64,000 nt of DNA, from the NCBI GenBank assembly GCA_020746105.1, contig CM036618.1:112289308-112353307 (forward strand), given 5' to 3'. Both the position numbers and the translations under genes were made by a program. The notes beneath the pieces are model-generated. The model ran no database searches. It was given only the letters and a program-made list of their open reading frames with translations, and had not been told where the DNA came from. The stretch is from Trogon surrucura. Lineage: Eukaryota > Chordata > Aves > Trogoniformes > Trogonidae. Below are positions 1-9,772 of the stretch, in pieces. Every line of letters starts with the position of its first letter. The stretch's first letter is position 1.

Positions 1-166
1 AGCACATTGCTGGTTCATGGCCATCCTGCTGTCCACCAGGACCCCCAGGTCCCTTTCCCCTGCGCTGCTCTCCAAGAAGTCAGTCCCCAACCTATACTGG
101 TACTTGGGGTTGTTCTTTCCCAGGTGCAAGACTCTACACTTGCCCTTGTTGTACCTCATGAAAAAA
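1..166 (-). mobile_element. CR1 LINE fragment, internal ORF2 part
   Basis: The reverse strand encodes part of the CR1 ORF2 C-terminal region and matches, almost word for word, the corresponding part of the CR1 at 3.8-3.95 kb. It stops being CR1-like near the run of A at 163-170. It is cut by the window edge, so its full extent is unknown. Confidence 0.85.
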
Positions 167-331
167 ATTACTATTTTCATAAAAAAACTACTACCTCACT
201 TCACGGACTTTGGGAATGATATGTAAGGATTTATATAATAAATAAAATTATAATTAAGATAGATTACTATCACATCTCTCCAGGAAACTTTAAAGAATTC
301 TGTGTTTCTCAGCTTTTGCAAATAATGCTAT

Positions 332-862
332 ACATACCTTGAGTATTGTGTTCAGTTTTGGGCACCTCAGTATAAGAGAGATATCGAGGTGTTGGAGCGA
401 GCGCAGAAGAGCACGACTAAATTGGTGAAGGGCCTGGAGAACAGACCTTAAGAGGAGCGATTGAGGGAGCTGGGACTGCTCAGTTTAAGGAAGAGGAGGC
501 TGCGGGGGGACCTCAACATGCTCTACAATTACTTGAAAGGACACTGTAGAGGGGTTGGTGCTGGTCTCTTCTCACAGGTCATTAGGGACAGAACCAGGGG
601 GAATGGGTTCAAGTCGCAACAGGGCAAGTTTAGACTGGACATTAGGAAGAAATTCTTCACGGAAAGAGTGGTCAGACACTGGAACAGACTGCCTAGGGAG
701 GTGGTTGAGTCGCCATCCCTGGATGTGTTTAAGTGTCGCTTAGATGTGGTGTTGGGTGATGTGGTTTAGGGGTGAACTTGTAGTGTAGGGTTAATGGTTG
801 GACTTGATGATCCCAAGGGTCTTTTCCAACCTGAACTGTTCTACGATTCTATGATTCTATGA
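332..862 (+). mobile_element. CR1 LINE, 5'-truncated 3' end
   Basis: This is the 3' part of a CR1. It has the ORF2 C-terminal region (an open stretch at 461-769 with the typical [15 protein letters not shown] and [15 protein letters not shown] motifs), a short 3' UTR with the 'GACTTGATGATC' block, and the ATTCTATG tail at 846-862. The wording differs from the 44.7-kb copy, so it belongs to another, older subfamily. It faces the fragment at 1-166. Confidence 0.9.
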
Positions 863-3195
863 ATTATCTGCAACATATCTGAAATTTATTTTGACCATGA
901 AAAATGCATCCCTCACGTAACAATACAAAGTACTGAGTGAGGCACATTAAAACAAAGATGTGTTCACCTAATTCTAAGGCCTTTACAGTTTAAAAATCAC
1001 CTACAGAAAATCTATGACCATTTTTGGCTGTGAATGAAAGAATTAGCTGCATCTTTTCTTTCCTCAAAAGAAAGTAATAGGCCTGCCTGATATTTTCTTG
1101 GTAATTGCAGTTGGTAGTTGAAGAAGCTTTCTCCTTCTTAATATAAAAGAAAAGCTAATTTGAAATCTACAAGTGATACCATGGTAAGGGGGTACATACT
1201 AGCTACAATCTATTGCAGTGCCATCTGTAATGTTTCACGTGGGATTGTTTTGTACAGAACTAAAAATAAGTAAGCAAAAAAGCACAGGCAGCATCCACTT
1301 CACCTCCAGACTTTTAATTGAGAAGATGTATGCCACCTGGGATGCAGCAAACTATAAACTGGAAATTGAGGCTGATTATCAAGCTCTTTCATGGCTGTCT
1401 TGCAAAAGTAGAGCTTCCATTTCTACTCGTTTTACAGACACCAGTTGAAATGAGCCCTCATTTTAACATCAGTTCTATAGAACAAAACTCCAGGTAGCTG
1501 GGTGTTCGTATAACAATCCTCACTCCAGATCAGCCACTTTCTATTTATTGAGGGGCAGGTGCTGACAGAGAAAGCAAAACACATTGCCTTGTTTGGAACA
1601 ACAATATAATCCTTACCAATGCTGAAATCGTTACATGAGTAAACAGACTCATGTGGGTAAATTCTAACCTGGTGGCATGATGATGCAAGTAACTTCATGG
1701 TATTAGTCACATAAATAAGTGCTCCAAAGAATAAGCAAGGGCTTCATGGCCTAACTTTAGTTTTTCTTTTCCTATAATGCAAGGCTCCTGTAACTTTTAC
1801 TGCAATACAACTGCAAGCAGGTATCAAGAAAAAAAACAACCAACAAGTATGAGCTAACTTAACAGAGCACACAGGGAGTAAAATTTCTTATTCATTATCA
1901 TCCTGGCAAGACGACCATTCTCTAGGTTGAGCCGGAATGAACATAACAGCAGTATGCACTACTGCTATACTAGCAGGAAGTCTGCTGCACACAGTTAATT
2001 TTTGCTGCTGGAAAATTCCAATTCTATGCCAAAACATGGTGTTTTCATTTTGTTTTCTTCTTTCATGGATGTGTAAGTACTTTGCCAAAAATCCTGTACT
2101 TGGTAGTTTATCGTATTTAGCTCACATCCCACATTTTCATGGAGTTATTGGGATTTAGAGGACTGATATTTACTCACAAAATACTGAAAAGTGGTAAGTG
2201 ACCCTGTACATTGTATTACATTGCTTCTGAAGAAAAAGTCCAAAGGAAAGGCAGGAATGCCCTTGACTGCATAGGGAAAAATACAGCTGTCACAGTGACT
2301 CCTTCTGTTGCTCCTGCTGCTGTATATATTAACGGCAACATCTGTTGACATTAGCAAAGAGGAATGTGGACCTAAACTTACTATCAAAAAATCATGGTTT
2401 TGTCTGATATTGGCACTAGTAGCACCTGTTTTTACAGCTGGGAGATTTCCTCTATCCATGAGATCAGACACAGTCACTTCTTATCTTGGACACTCCAGAT
2501 TGTCTTTCTTGAACAATGCTCTTAAGTGAAGTTCTCAAGGTTATACCTAAACTTCATCCCACTGGCCCAGAACAGTAAAACCACAAATTATGGTAACATC
2601 TTTGGGCATGATGGGAACAGTCAGTACCACAAACCCTGCAGCCATTCTCCGTATATTTTCTTGACACATTTTTCTGACTGCAGCACCATGTGCATTCAGA
2701 AAATCTCCTGCTTGTTTTGCCTGCTCTTCACAAGCCACTCCAAAAACTTCAGGCATCTCTCATCTGTTCACATGCTAACCAACTGGATGGCCACAAATTT
2801 GTACCTGTAATGCACTGACACAGAAGAGGATTGACAGAGCTATGAAAGTGGTACTACCTACAGGTGAGATGACTTATCTAAGGGATTTTTCTATTTGGAG
2901 AATATCATAAAACAATATTTTGGGGTATCAATAAAAAGGCACTTGTGTGACAAAATAGGAAGTTTCAGGCAACTTTCTCCCCTCTACACTGTGAGCCGGA
3001 ACCTCTAGACAGAAGCATGGAATGGTCTTGACCAGAGTTAGCATTGCAAAACGTGGACTTTTTCTAAATTACCTCCTGTATCCACTTATCCTCTGCTGCT
3101 GAGCCTGGGGCTTCGCTGATGCTGCCTGCTCTGCAGCATCAGTGGAGATTGCTATTGGGGAGGAAGTCAGGTTTGGTATCAGTTTTGTACACATA
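863..3195. other. Unassigned intergenic stretch between CR1 copies
   Basis: I recognise no repeat family or gene here. Several short open frames exist on the minus strand (1432-1710, 1888-2088, 2145-2477, 2547-2756). Only the last has a composition that looks like real protein; it is listed separately. Confidence 0.5.
2547..2756 (-). other. Unidentified 70-codon open frame, protein-like
   Basis: The minus-strand frame has charged and amphipathic composition (for example EEQAKQAGDFLNAHGAAVRK followed by a valine-rich stretch) that looks more like protein than random AT-rich DNA. I cannot match it to a family. There is no clear splice acceptor or promoter in front of it. It may be a fragment of a retrotransposed gene or of an old element, or simply chance. 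Confidence 0.25.
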
Positions 3196-4067
3196 TATCA
3201 CAGAATCACAGACGGTCAGGGATTGGAAGGGACCTCGAAAGATCATCTAGTCCAACCCCCCTGACAGAGCAGGATCACCCTGAGTAGGTCACACAGGAAC
3301 ACGGCCAGGTGGGTTTTGAATGTCTCCAGAGAAGGAGACTCCACAATCTCCCTGGGCAGCCTGTGCCAGGGCTCTGGTACCCTCACTTCGAAAAAGTTTT
3401 TTCTACTATTTTTGTGGAACCTCCTATGTTCCAGCTTGAACCCACTGCCCCTTGTCCTGTCATGGGACATCACTGAGAAGAGCCTGGCCCCGTCCTCCTG
3501 ACACTCCCTCTTGACATATTTCTAAACATTTATGAGGTCACCCTTCAGTCTCCTCTTCTACAAGCTAAAGAGACGCATCTCCTTCAGCCCTTCCTCGTAA
3601 GGGAGATGTTCCACTCCCTTCTTCATCTCAGTGGCTCTGCGCTGGATTCCCTGTCCCTCTTGAGCTGAGGGGCCCAGAACTGGACACAATATTCCAGATG
3701 TGGCCTCACCAGGGCAGAGTACAGTGGGAGGAGGACCTCTCTCGGCCTGCTAGCTACTCCCCTTCTAATACACCCCAGGATGCCAGTGGCCTTCTTGGTC
3801 ACGAGGGCACATTGCTGGCTCATGGCCATCCTGCTGTCCACTAGAACCCCCAGGTCCCTTTCTCCTACACTGCTCTCCAGCAGGTCAGTCCCCAACCTAT
3901 ACTGGTACTCGGGGTTGTTCTTTCCCAGGTGCAAGACTCTACACTTGCCCTTGTTTTTGAATTTCTTAAGATTTTTCCCTGCTCAGCCCTCTAGCCTGTC
4001 CAGGTCTCTCTGAATGACAGCACAGCCTTCTGGTGTGTCAACCACTCCTTCCAGTTTTGTGTTGTCA

Positions 4068-4469
<402 letters not shown>

Positions 4470-4557
4470 TCATCCAAATCGCACTTGCTCAGTTTACCTA
4501 TGAGGATGCTGTGGGAGACGGTGTCAAATGCTTTACTGAAATCCAGATAAACCACAT

Positions 4558-5391
4558 CTACTGCATGGCCACCACCCACCTGGTTATGTCTTCATAAAAG
4601 GCTATCAGGTTGGTCAAACATGACTTCCCCTTGGCAAAGCCATGCTGACTGCTCCTAATAACCTTCTTATCCTTGATATGCCCAGAGACAGTGTCAAGGA
4701 TAAGATGTTCCATCACCTTTCCAGGGATGGAGGTGACGCTGACCGGTCTGTAGCTACCCGGGTCCTCCTTTCTGCCCTTATAAAATGCAGTATCATTCGC
4801 TGTCCTCCAGTCTTCAGGCATCTCACCTGTTCGCCACGACTTCCCAAAGATGATGGAGAGTGGCCTAGCAACGACTTTCACCAGCTCCCTCAGCACCCGC
4901 AGGCGCATCCCATCAGGGCCCATGGATTTATGGATGTTCAAGTGCCCTAACTGATCCTTAACCCACCCCTCCTCCACCAGGACAAACTTGACTTCCTCTG
5001 GGGCCCCAGGGGACTGAGGCTCCTGAGGACAGTCTCCAACAGTGCAGAGAGATGCAAAGAAGGCATTCAGCAACTCTGCCTTCTTTTTATCCTCTGTCTC
5101 CAGTGCACCCACCTCATTCACCATAGGGCCTACGTTGCCTCTAGTGTTAGTTTTGTCAGCAATGTGCCTGAAGCCCTTTCTGTTGTCCTTGACCTCCCTT
5201 GCAAGGTTTAATTCCAAGGAGGCCTTAGCTTTTTTAATTACCTCTCCACGTTCTCTGACAGCAGTCCTATACTCCACCCAAGTGGCCAGCCCCTCCTTCC
5301 ATGATTCATATACTCTCTTCTTCCACTTGAGTTTGCCCAGCAGATGCCTGGTTAACCATGCAGGTCTTCTGGATCTCCTTCTTGATTTCAT
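4558..5391 (-). pseudogene. CR1 ORF2 reverse transcriptase, N-terminal half
   Basis: The 277-codon frame covers the linker after the endonuclease and the first part of the reverse transcriptase. Visible landmarks are the lysine/arginine-rich start, SMGPDGMRLRVLRELV (RT fingers), and YRPVSVTSIPGKVMEHLI followed by QHGFAKGKSCLTNLIAFYED. The RT continues in another frame at 4370-4579 (VYLDFSKAFDTVSHSILIGK, the first palm aspartate) and then meets the CUL2 insertion. Downstream the RT resumes with [14 protein letters not shown] at about 4110-4160. The second catalytic block (FADD) is out of frame. The element cannot make a working enzyme. Confidence 0.88.
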
Positions 5392-5464
5392 ACCTGCTCG
5401 GATGTACTGGTCCTGAGCCTGGAAGAAGTGGTCCTTGAATAATGACCAACTCTCTCAGGCCCCT

Positions 5465-6199
5465 TTACCTTCTAGTACCCTGTTCCATGGGGCTTCCCAG
5501 TAATTGCTTGAAAAGGCCAAAGTTGGCCCTGCTGAAGTCCAGAGTTGCGATCCTGCTTGGTATTCTGTTCCTACTGCACAAGATCCTGAACTCCACCATC
5601 TTGTGGTTGCAGCAGCCAAGGCTGCCCTCAACCTTCACTGCTTCAACCAGACCTTCCTTGTTCATGAGCACAAGGTCCAGCAGCGCTCCTCTCCCGACCG
5701 GCTCATTCAACATTTGCATCAAGAAATTATCATCAATGCATTGGAGGAATCCCCTGGACTGCGGATGGCTGGCTGTGTGGGCCTTCCAGCAAATATCTGG
5801 GTAGTTGAAACCCTCCATGAGAATCAGGGCCTGTGAGTGAGAGGCTGCTGTCAGCTGCCTGTAAAAGGCCTCATCAGCTTCCTCCTCCTGATCAGGTGGT
5901 CTGTAACAGACACCCACCACAGCATCATCCATGCTAGCCTGCCCCTTCATTCTCACCCACAAACTCTCAACTTGCTCCTCATCCATCCCTGGATAGATCT
6001 TGATACATTCCAGTTGCTCTCTCATGTAAAGAGCAACCCCACCACCTCGCCTTGTTGACCTGTCTTTCCTAAAAAGGACATAGCCATCAACGACCACATT
6101 CCTGTCATGTGAGTTGTCCCACCATGTCTCTGTAATTGCTACCAGGTCGTAACACCTTGACTGCACATAGATTTCTAACTTTTCCTGTTTGTTGCCCAT
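5465..6199 (-). pseudogene. CR1 ORF2 endonuclease domain, decayed
   Basis: The 244-codon open frame starts at MGNKQEKLEIYVQSRCYDLV and shows the order of APE-type LINE endonucleases: VAITETWWDNSHD near residue 20, GGGVALYMRE near residue 52, and the late histidine block near residue 215. In active copies this domain nicks target DNA to prime reverse transcription. Two signature sites are altered. The expected GDFN motif reads EGFN, so its aspartate is gone, and the expected SDH block reads CNH. The nuclease should therefore be dead. The frame ends before the reverse transcriptase, so a frameshift separates the two domains. Confidence 0.85.
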
Positions 6200-6224
6200 G
6201 CTACAGGCGTTTGTGTAGAGGCAT

Positions 6225-6378
6225 TTTTTTATTAATGTTTTATTAAAACTGTTTAGTTTTCTTTTTCAATCCCTAAGTCTCTCTGCTTTGCTCTGTTTGC
6301 CCTCACGTTTTGGGGAGAACAAGGGGTTAGAGAGCATCTGTTAGCATTAAGTGGCTGGCTCAGCCCTAACCCTCAACA
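6225..6378 (+). mobile_element. LTR remnant (3' part) of an endogenous retrovirus
   Basis: After the CR1 5' end, the sequence holds an ATTAAA signal near 6242, a T-rich stretch, and an end block (AGAGAGCATCTGTTAGCATT ... CTCAACA) that closely resembles the end of the solo LTR at 17574-17945. I read it as the 3' part of a related avian ERV LTR. Its 5' part is missing. Confidence 0.5.
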
Positions 6379-6429
6379 CTGAGAGATGTGGTCAGTCCCC
6401 CTGACACATGAAGGTCATAGCAAAGACTA

Positions 6430-6790
6430 GCTTCAGAAATTCGAGGCTCTAGAGACTTGAGGAAAAGGCTGAGATCAGAGAAGACTTAAGCGAACTGGAC
6501 ATAAATAAATCCCTGACAGGTGCCCATGGAGTACACCTTCAAGTGCTGAGGGAGCAGGCAGACAGGCTTGTGTGGCTACTCTCATAATCTCTGAATGATC
6601 ACGGTGATGGCAAGAGGTGCCCAAGGAAAGCAGGAAGGCAAGCAGACCTTAGTTTTGAGAAGGCTTTCCACACCGTTGGCCAGAAGAGTCTCACAGAGAA
6701 CCTGAAGAGGCACTGGCTGAACAGAAGACACGGAGTGGGACAGAAAGGTGGTTGAGTGGTCGGGCCCAGGGGGTGGTGACAGTGATGCCA
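6430..6790 (+). mobile_element. Degenerate CR1 remnant, RT region
   Basis: Weak but ordered resemblance to CR1 ORF2 on the plus strand: 'GTGCTGAGGGAGC' near 6543, 'GAGAAGGCTTTCCACACCGT' near 6657 (the KAFDTV block) and 'CGGGCCCAGGGGGTGGTGA' near 6762. It has many indels and no open frame. It is clearly older than the neighbouring CR1 copies. Confidence 0.45.
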
Positions 6791-7680
6791 AGGCTAGCTA
6801 GAGACCAGGGAGCAGTGGTGAAGCCCAAGGCAAGGGGCAGTGCCAGCAGGTGGAAGGAGATAGTCCTTCCCTCTGTTCTTCCCTGTCTTGGGCTCCCCAG
6901 GGCAAGCCAGACGGCTATCATCTCAGACAGAACTCCCAGGCCACTGTCCCCCAGATCCCACCCACTTTCCCTTGGGGCCACCACCTTGGTCAGCTGGAGC
7001 CAACAGGCACCTGTGCTGGTAGCACGGAGCTGTGCTGGCACGGAGCAGCACACAAAGGAGGCACGGTCTGTTAGAGGAGCACTGTCCTGGCACCGGTACC
7101 CCGCTTTCCATCCCTGATGTCACCATCTGGCTTGTGTCCTTGGTCCACAGCAACGGTCCTCCTGTCCCAGATGGGATGGGCCAAGCCAACTTCTGCTGCG
7201 GCTCTAGCTGGGCTCTCCCCAGGGCTCGGGGACACACAGGTATGGCCGGGCCCCACAGTAGTGGCCTTTCTTATGCCTACCGCTCTCCACTATGAAGGGA
7301 GGCTCTCACCGATGCTGAGCTAGTGCTGAGTGCGGACGTGCAGCTGACCCAGGGCCACAAAAGGAGCGAGAGGTGCCTTCTCCTCCTCCAGGAGGAACTG
7401 GTTGTCGCCAAGTTGCAGTAAGACCCGCAGAGTCCAGCTGCCCTTCCCCCATCCCCGACCCTGGCCCAGGGTCCTTGGTGCTGGATGCACCAATGCTCAT
7501 CCCAAGAGCGGGTCCTGGTGGCTGCAGGTTGCCCAGGCTCTCCCGGTGGCATGCAGTCTCTCAGGAGCCTCCAAACCAGAGCCACAGCTGCAGCTGCTGG
7601 CTCCCTGCCCATCCTGTCACACCGCTCAGCACTGCGCTGCTGGCAGGGCAGGGCTGGCTCTGGGAGGTCTGACCTGGCAG
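6791..7680. other. GC-rich stretch upstream of the RhoGAP exons
   Basis: No repeat is recognised. The overlapping open frames on both strands are explained by high GC. It may contain 5' exons or introns of the TAGAP-like gene, but I could not pick any out. Confidence 0.4.
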
Positions 7681-7875
7681 TCTGCACTGATGGAAGCAGG
7701 AGGGAGCAGCAGCAGCAGCAGGAGGAGCAGGGGGCTGCTCTGGCCCCCTTCTCTGTGGTGGACCTCAGCCACTGCCCAGGGGCCAGGGCAGGTCGGCTTG
7801 AGCTGCAGCAGGGCGCTCTTTGGACATCTCCTGGCAACACTTTGCAGAGGATGGCATGCTGCCCAGACCATCAAG
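7681..7875 (+). pseudogene. TAGAP-like RhoGAP gene, exon A (copy 1)
   Basis: The plus-strand frame ends in SRALFGHLLATLCRGWHAAQ-TIK. This corresponds to the start of the RhoGAP domain in TAGAP-type proteins, where the 'LFG(Q)PL' and 'LP.PI' motifs occur. A serine/arginine-rich segment precedes it, as in bird TAGAP-like proteins. It closes with a good splice donor (AAG|GTGAGG at 7875/7876) in phase 0. The acceptor is a guess (ACCTGGCAG ending at 7680). RhoGAP proteins switch off Rho GTPases by speeding GTP hydrolysis at membranes. The 'LP' residues expected after the LFG block are lost (CRGWHAAQ), so the domain start is already degraded. Confidence 0.6.
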
Positions 7876-8076
7876 GTGAGGCGGATGGGACAGTAGGTCC
7901 CCAGACACCCTTTCGGCTTATCCAGAGGATATGGAGGTGGGTCTCCCCACAAGCTCTGTGGATGGGAGATTGGGCTCCTCATTCTGGCTCCAGCCCCTTC
8001 TAGGGGCTGTGCTCTGGCTACCACTGTTGGAAGGCAGCTCTCTGGAAAAGCAACTGTCCTCTTACCCCTCCTACCA

Positions 8077-8238
8077 GAGCTGCTGGCTCTCCTGTACCAG
8101 CAAGGACCGACAATGGAGTGGATATTCTGCAAAGCTGCCAGCGGGTCAGTGCTTCGGGAGCTGTGGGATGCCCTGGACTGTGGTGCAGGTAACAACCTGG
8201 GAAGCCAGCCTGCACTTCTGGTGTCCACCATCTTGAAG
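8077..8238 (+). pseudogene. TAGAP-like RhoGAP, exon B with lost arginine finger
   Basis: An open frame of 54 codons reads ELLALLYQQGPTMEWIFCKA, then ASGSVLRELWDALDCGAG, and ends at a strong donor (AAG|GTGAGT). This is the RhoGAP box around the catalytic arginine finger, normally G-I-F-R followed by a small-residue run. Here G-I-F-R reads W-I-F-C. The glycine and the arginine are both replaced, the latter consistent with CpG decay of CGN to TGN. GAP activity would be lost even if the protein were made. The acceptor reads CTACCAG|AG, which leaves the first G of the GAG codon ambiguous. The exon otherwise has no stop or frameshift. Confidence 0.8.
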
Positions 8239-8316
8239 GTGAGTGCTTCTCACCTGCAGCTCCAAGAGCAACTTGCTGCTGCTTCAAAGGCTCATCTGGA
8301 GGCCTTGGCATTGCAG

Positions 8317-8391
8317 GACTTCCTGAGAAGCATCCTTTCCAAGCTCCTTGTCACCGACCTGTATGAGTGTTGGGGAATGGCTTGCAGAAAG
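8317..8391 (+). pseudogene. TAGAP-like RhoGAP, exon C (copy 1)
   Basis: After the acceptor TTGCAG at 8311-8316 the frame reads DFLRSILSKLLVTDLYECWG and MACRK. This is the 'KDFLR.IP' helix of RhoGAP domains that follows the arginine-finger exon. The family pattern continues with a lysine/glutamate-rich helix, but here the match stops at AGAAAG|GGGTCA. That is a broken donor (GG instead of GT), followed by an in-frame stop. An LTR lies 60 bp downstream. Splicing to exon D is doubtful. Confidence 0.75.
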
Positions 8392-8449
8392 GGGTCATTC
8401 TGATTATATGCAGTTGGTGGGCCAACAGAATGATGCTCACTTGGAGAGA

Positions 8450-8778
8450 ACTAGTGTTGCTGGCCTTGACATGACTAGGCCAAACTAGGCCTCCGACATA
8501 GGTGTGTTGCCACCTCAGCAAGGTCACAGTGTCCTTGAAGCAGAAAAACAACTGGGGCAAATCCGGTTAGAACTGGTAAGGGAGGAACTGCAGCTTAAGC
8601 AAGAAACCGCAAGTAGGCGTGGTGTGCAAGCATGACCTTTTCGGGCTTAGCCTATGAACAAGCTGTATTTGGAATATATTAATGCAAAATGTATATAAAG
8701 CCACAAGCAGAGCAATAAAGTTGTCACTACTTTATGATCCATACTGGATTGTTGGTGTCCTTTGTTACCTTCTCGTCA
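8450..8778 (+). mobile_element. Candidate solo LTR with compact alpharetrovirus-like layout
   Basis: TATATAAA at 8692-8699 is followed only 14 bases later by AATAAA at 8714-8719, then a T/G-rich block ending near TTCTCGTCA at about 8771. A TATA box and polyadenylation signal this close, with a short R region, match the layout of avian alpharetrovirus-type LTRs. The candidate start is the TGTTGCTGG near 8454. No target-site duplication or viral gene is seen, and the borders are uncertain. It lies in what would be the intron between exons C and D. Confidence 0.45.
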
Positions 8779-9204
8779 TATGAGGACTGCATGCGAGCCA
8801 CAGAGAGGACAAGCACACAGGCAAAGGCGGAAGAGTTGAAATTGTAAGGTTGGCCAGCAGCCAGTTTGGGGAGCAAGAGACTGCCGGAGATTTGGCACCA
8901 GCCCGGAAAGGGGAGGGCTCCTTAGAAAGCTGTGTTTCCTGGAAGCTCACATTTGAAGGGCTGGGCTTGGATTTTGGAAGTAAGGGCATGGAGAGGGATC
9001 CTTGCCTTGCCCTGGCTTGGGTGAAATCAGGAGCTGGGAAGCAACACTGAGCTTCCTTCCTGAAGTGCAGGAGCCCTGATCACTGGTGGAGAGCACCTGC
9101 AAAGCTGTGCAACACAGTTGCTGGCTCCCACCTGCCTTGGGCAAGCTCTGAAGATGGCTGTGGGCAACATCTGCTTTATTAATGTTATGTTCCTCTTCCC
9201 TCAG

Positions 9205-9400
9205 GGTGGCCAAGAAGTTGCCTGCAGCCAACATCCTCCTCCTGATGCAGCTGCTGTCCCTTCTCTACCACATCAGCCCCCACACCTCCAACAGCAATAT
9301 GACATCCAACAACCTGGCCATCTGCGTTGGGCCAAATCTGCTGAGACCAGCCAAGAAGGACCTGCTCTTGCTGGAAGCCATGCTGGAGGTGACAGAGAAG
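9205..9400 (+). pseudogene. TAGAP-like RhoGAP, exon D (copy 1)
   Basis: The acceptor (CTTCCCTCAG ending at 9204) and donor (AAG|GTATGC) are both intact. The frame reads VAKKLPAANILLLMQLLSLL, then the HIS-rich loop, MTSNNLAICVGPNLLRPAKK and LEAMLEVTEK. This covers the RhoGAP helices with the 'LP.AN...L..L' motif and the 'M...NLA(I/V)C.(G/A)P' motif, whose asparagine contacts the GTPase. It has 65 codons with no stop. It is the best preserved exon and aligns with the single GAP exon of copy 2 at 12337-12517. Confidence 0.85.
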
Positions 9401-9566
9401 GTATGCGGCCATAGTGAGTAGCCAGCTGTGGCCTTCCCAGTCCATCAGAGCTTGGATGTCCCTTTTCTCCAACAAGGGCTGGCAGGGTGGCTGCCTGGAT
9501 GAGAAGCCCCACAGACACAGTATTCTGCCCAGAGATAAGGGTAGGAGTGGGAAAGGAGGCTTGAAG

Positions 9567-9678
9567 GGGCTGGTGGAGTTCATGACTGACAACTGCGTTA
9601 ACATCTTTGGCAAGGAGATGGCTGGCCTTTCCAGTCCCTCAGCTGAGGAGTCAGCCACGACCATGGACAGATCCAGAG
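9567..9678 (+). pseudogene. TAGAP-like RhoGAP, exon E, end of GAP domain
   Basis: The frame reads GLVEFMTDNCVNIFGKEMAG followed by LSSPSAEESATTMDRSR. It matches the last RhoGAP helix ('L..FLI.NC..IFGEE') and the serine-rich linker after it in TAGAP-like proteins. The end looks like a donor (CCAGAG|GTATCC). The 5' splice acceptor is not visible, because the sequence before it is purine-rich (GGAGGCTTGAAG). A CR1 tail starts 13 bases after the donor. In copy 2 the alignment breaks exactly where this exon would begin. Confidence 0.72.
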
Positions 9679-9691
9679 GTATCCAGATGGT

Positions 9692-9772
9692 TTAGTGTTA
9701 GGGTGGTGTAGGGCTGTAGGCTGGACTTGATGATCTTAAGGTCCTTTCCAACCTTGATGTTTCTATGTATGA
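9692..9772 (+). mobile_element. CR1 LINE, last 80 bp
   Basis: It carries the CR1 3' signature: TAGTGTTAGGG, then GGACTTGATGATCTTAAGG, CCTTTCCAACC and a decayed tail TTTCTATGTATG. It marks the left edge of about 1.2 kb present in copy 1 but not in copy 2 of the RhoGAP duplication. Confidence 0.8.

Noticed and set aside
4558-5391. Large open frame (277 codons) as a host gene
   Set aside because: It is CR1 reverse-transcriptase sequence, so an element remnant and not a host gene.
7277-8231. Long overlapping frames on the minus strand opposite the RhoGAP exons
   Set aside because: They are shadows of GC-rich DNA; the plus-strand frames carry the recognisable RhoGAP motifs and splice sites.
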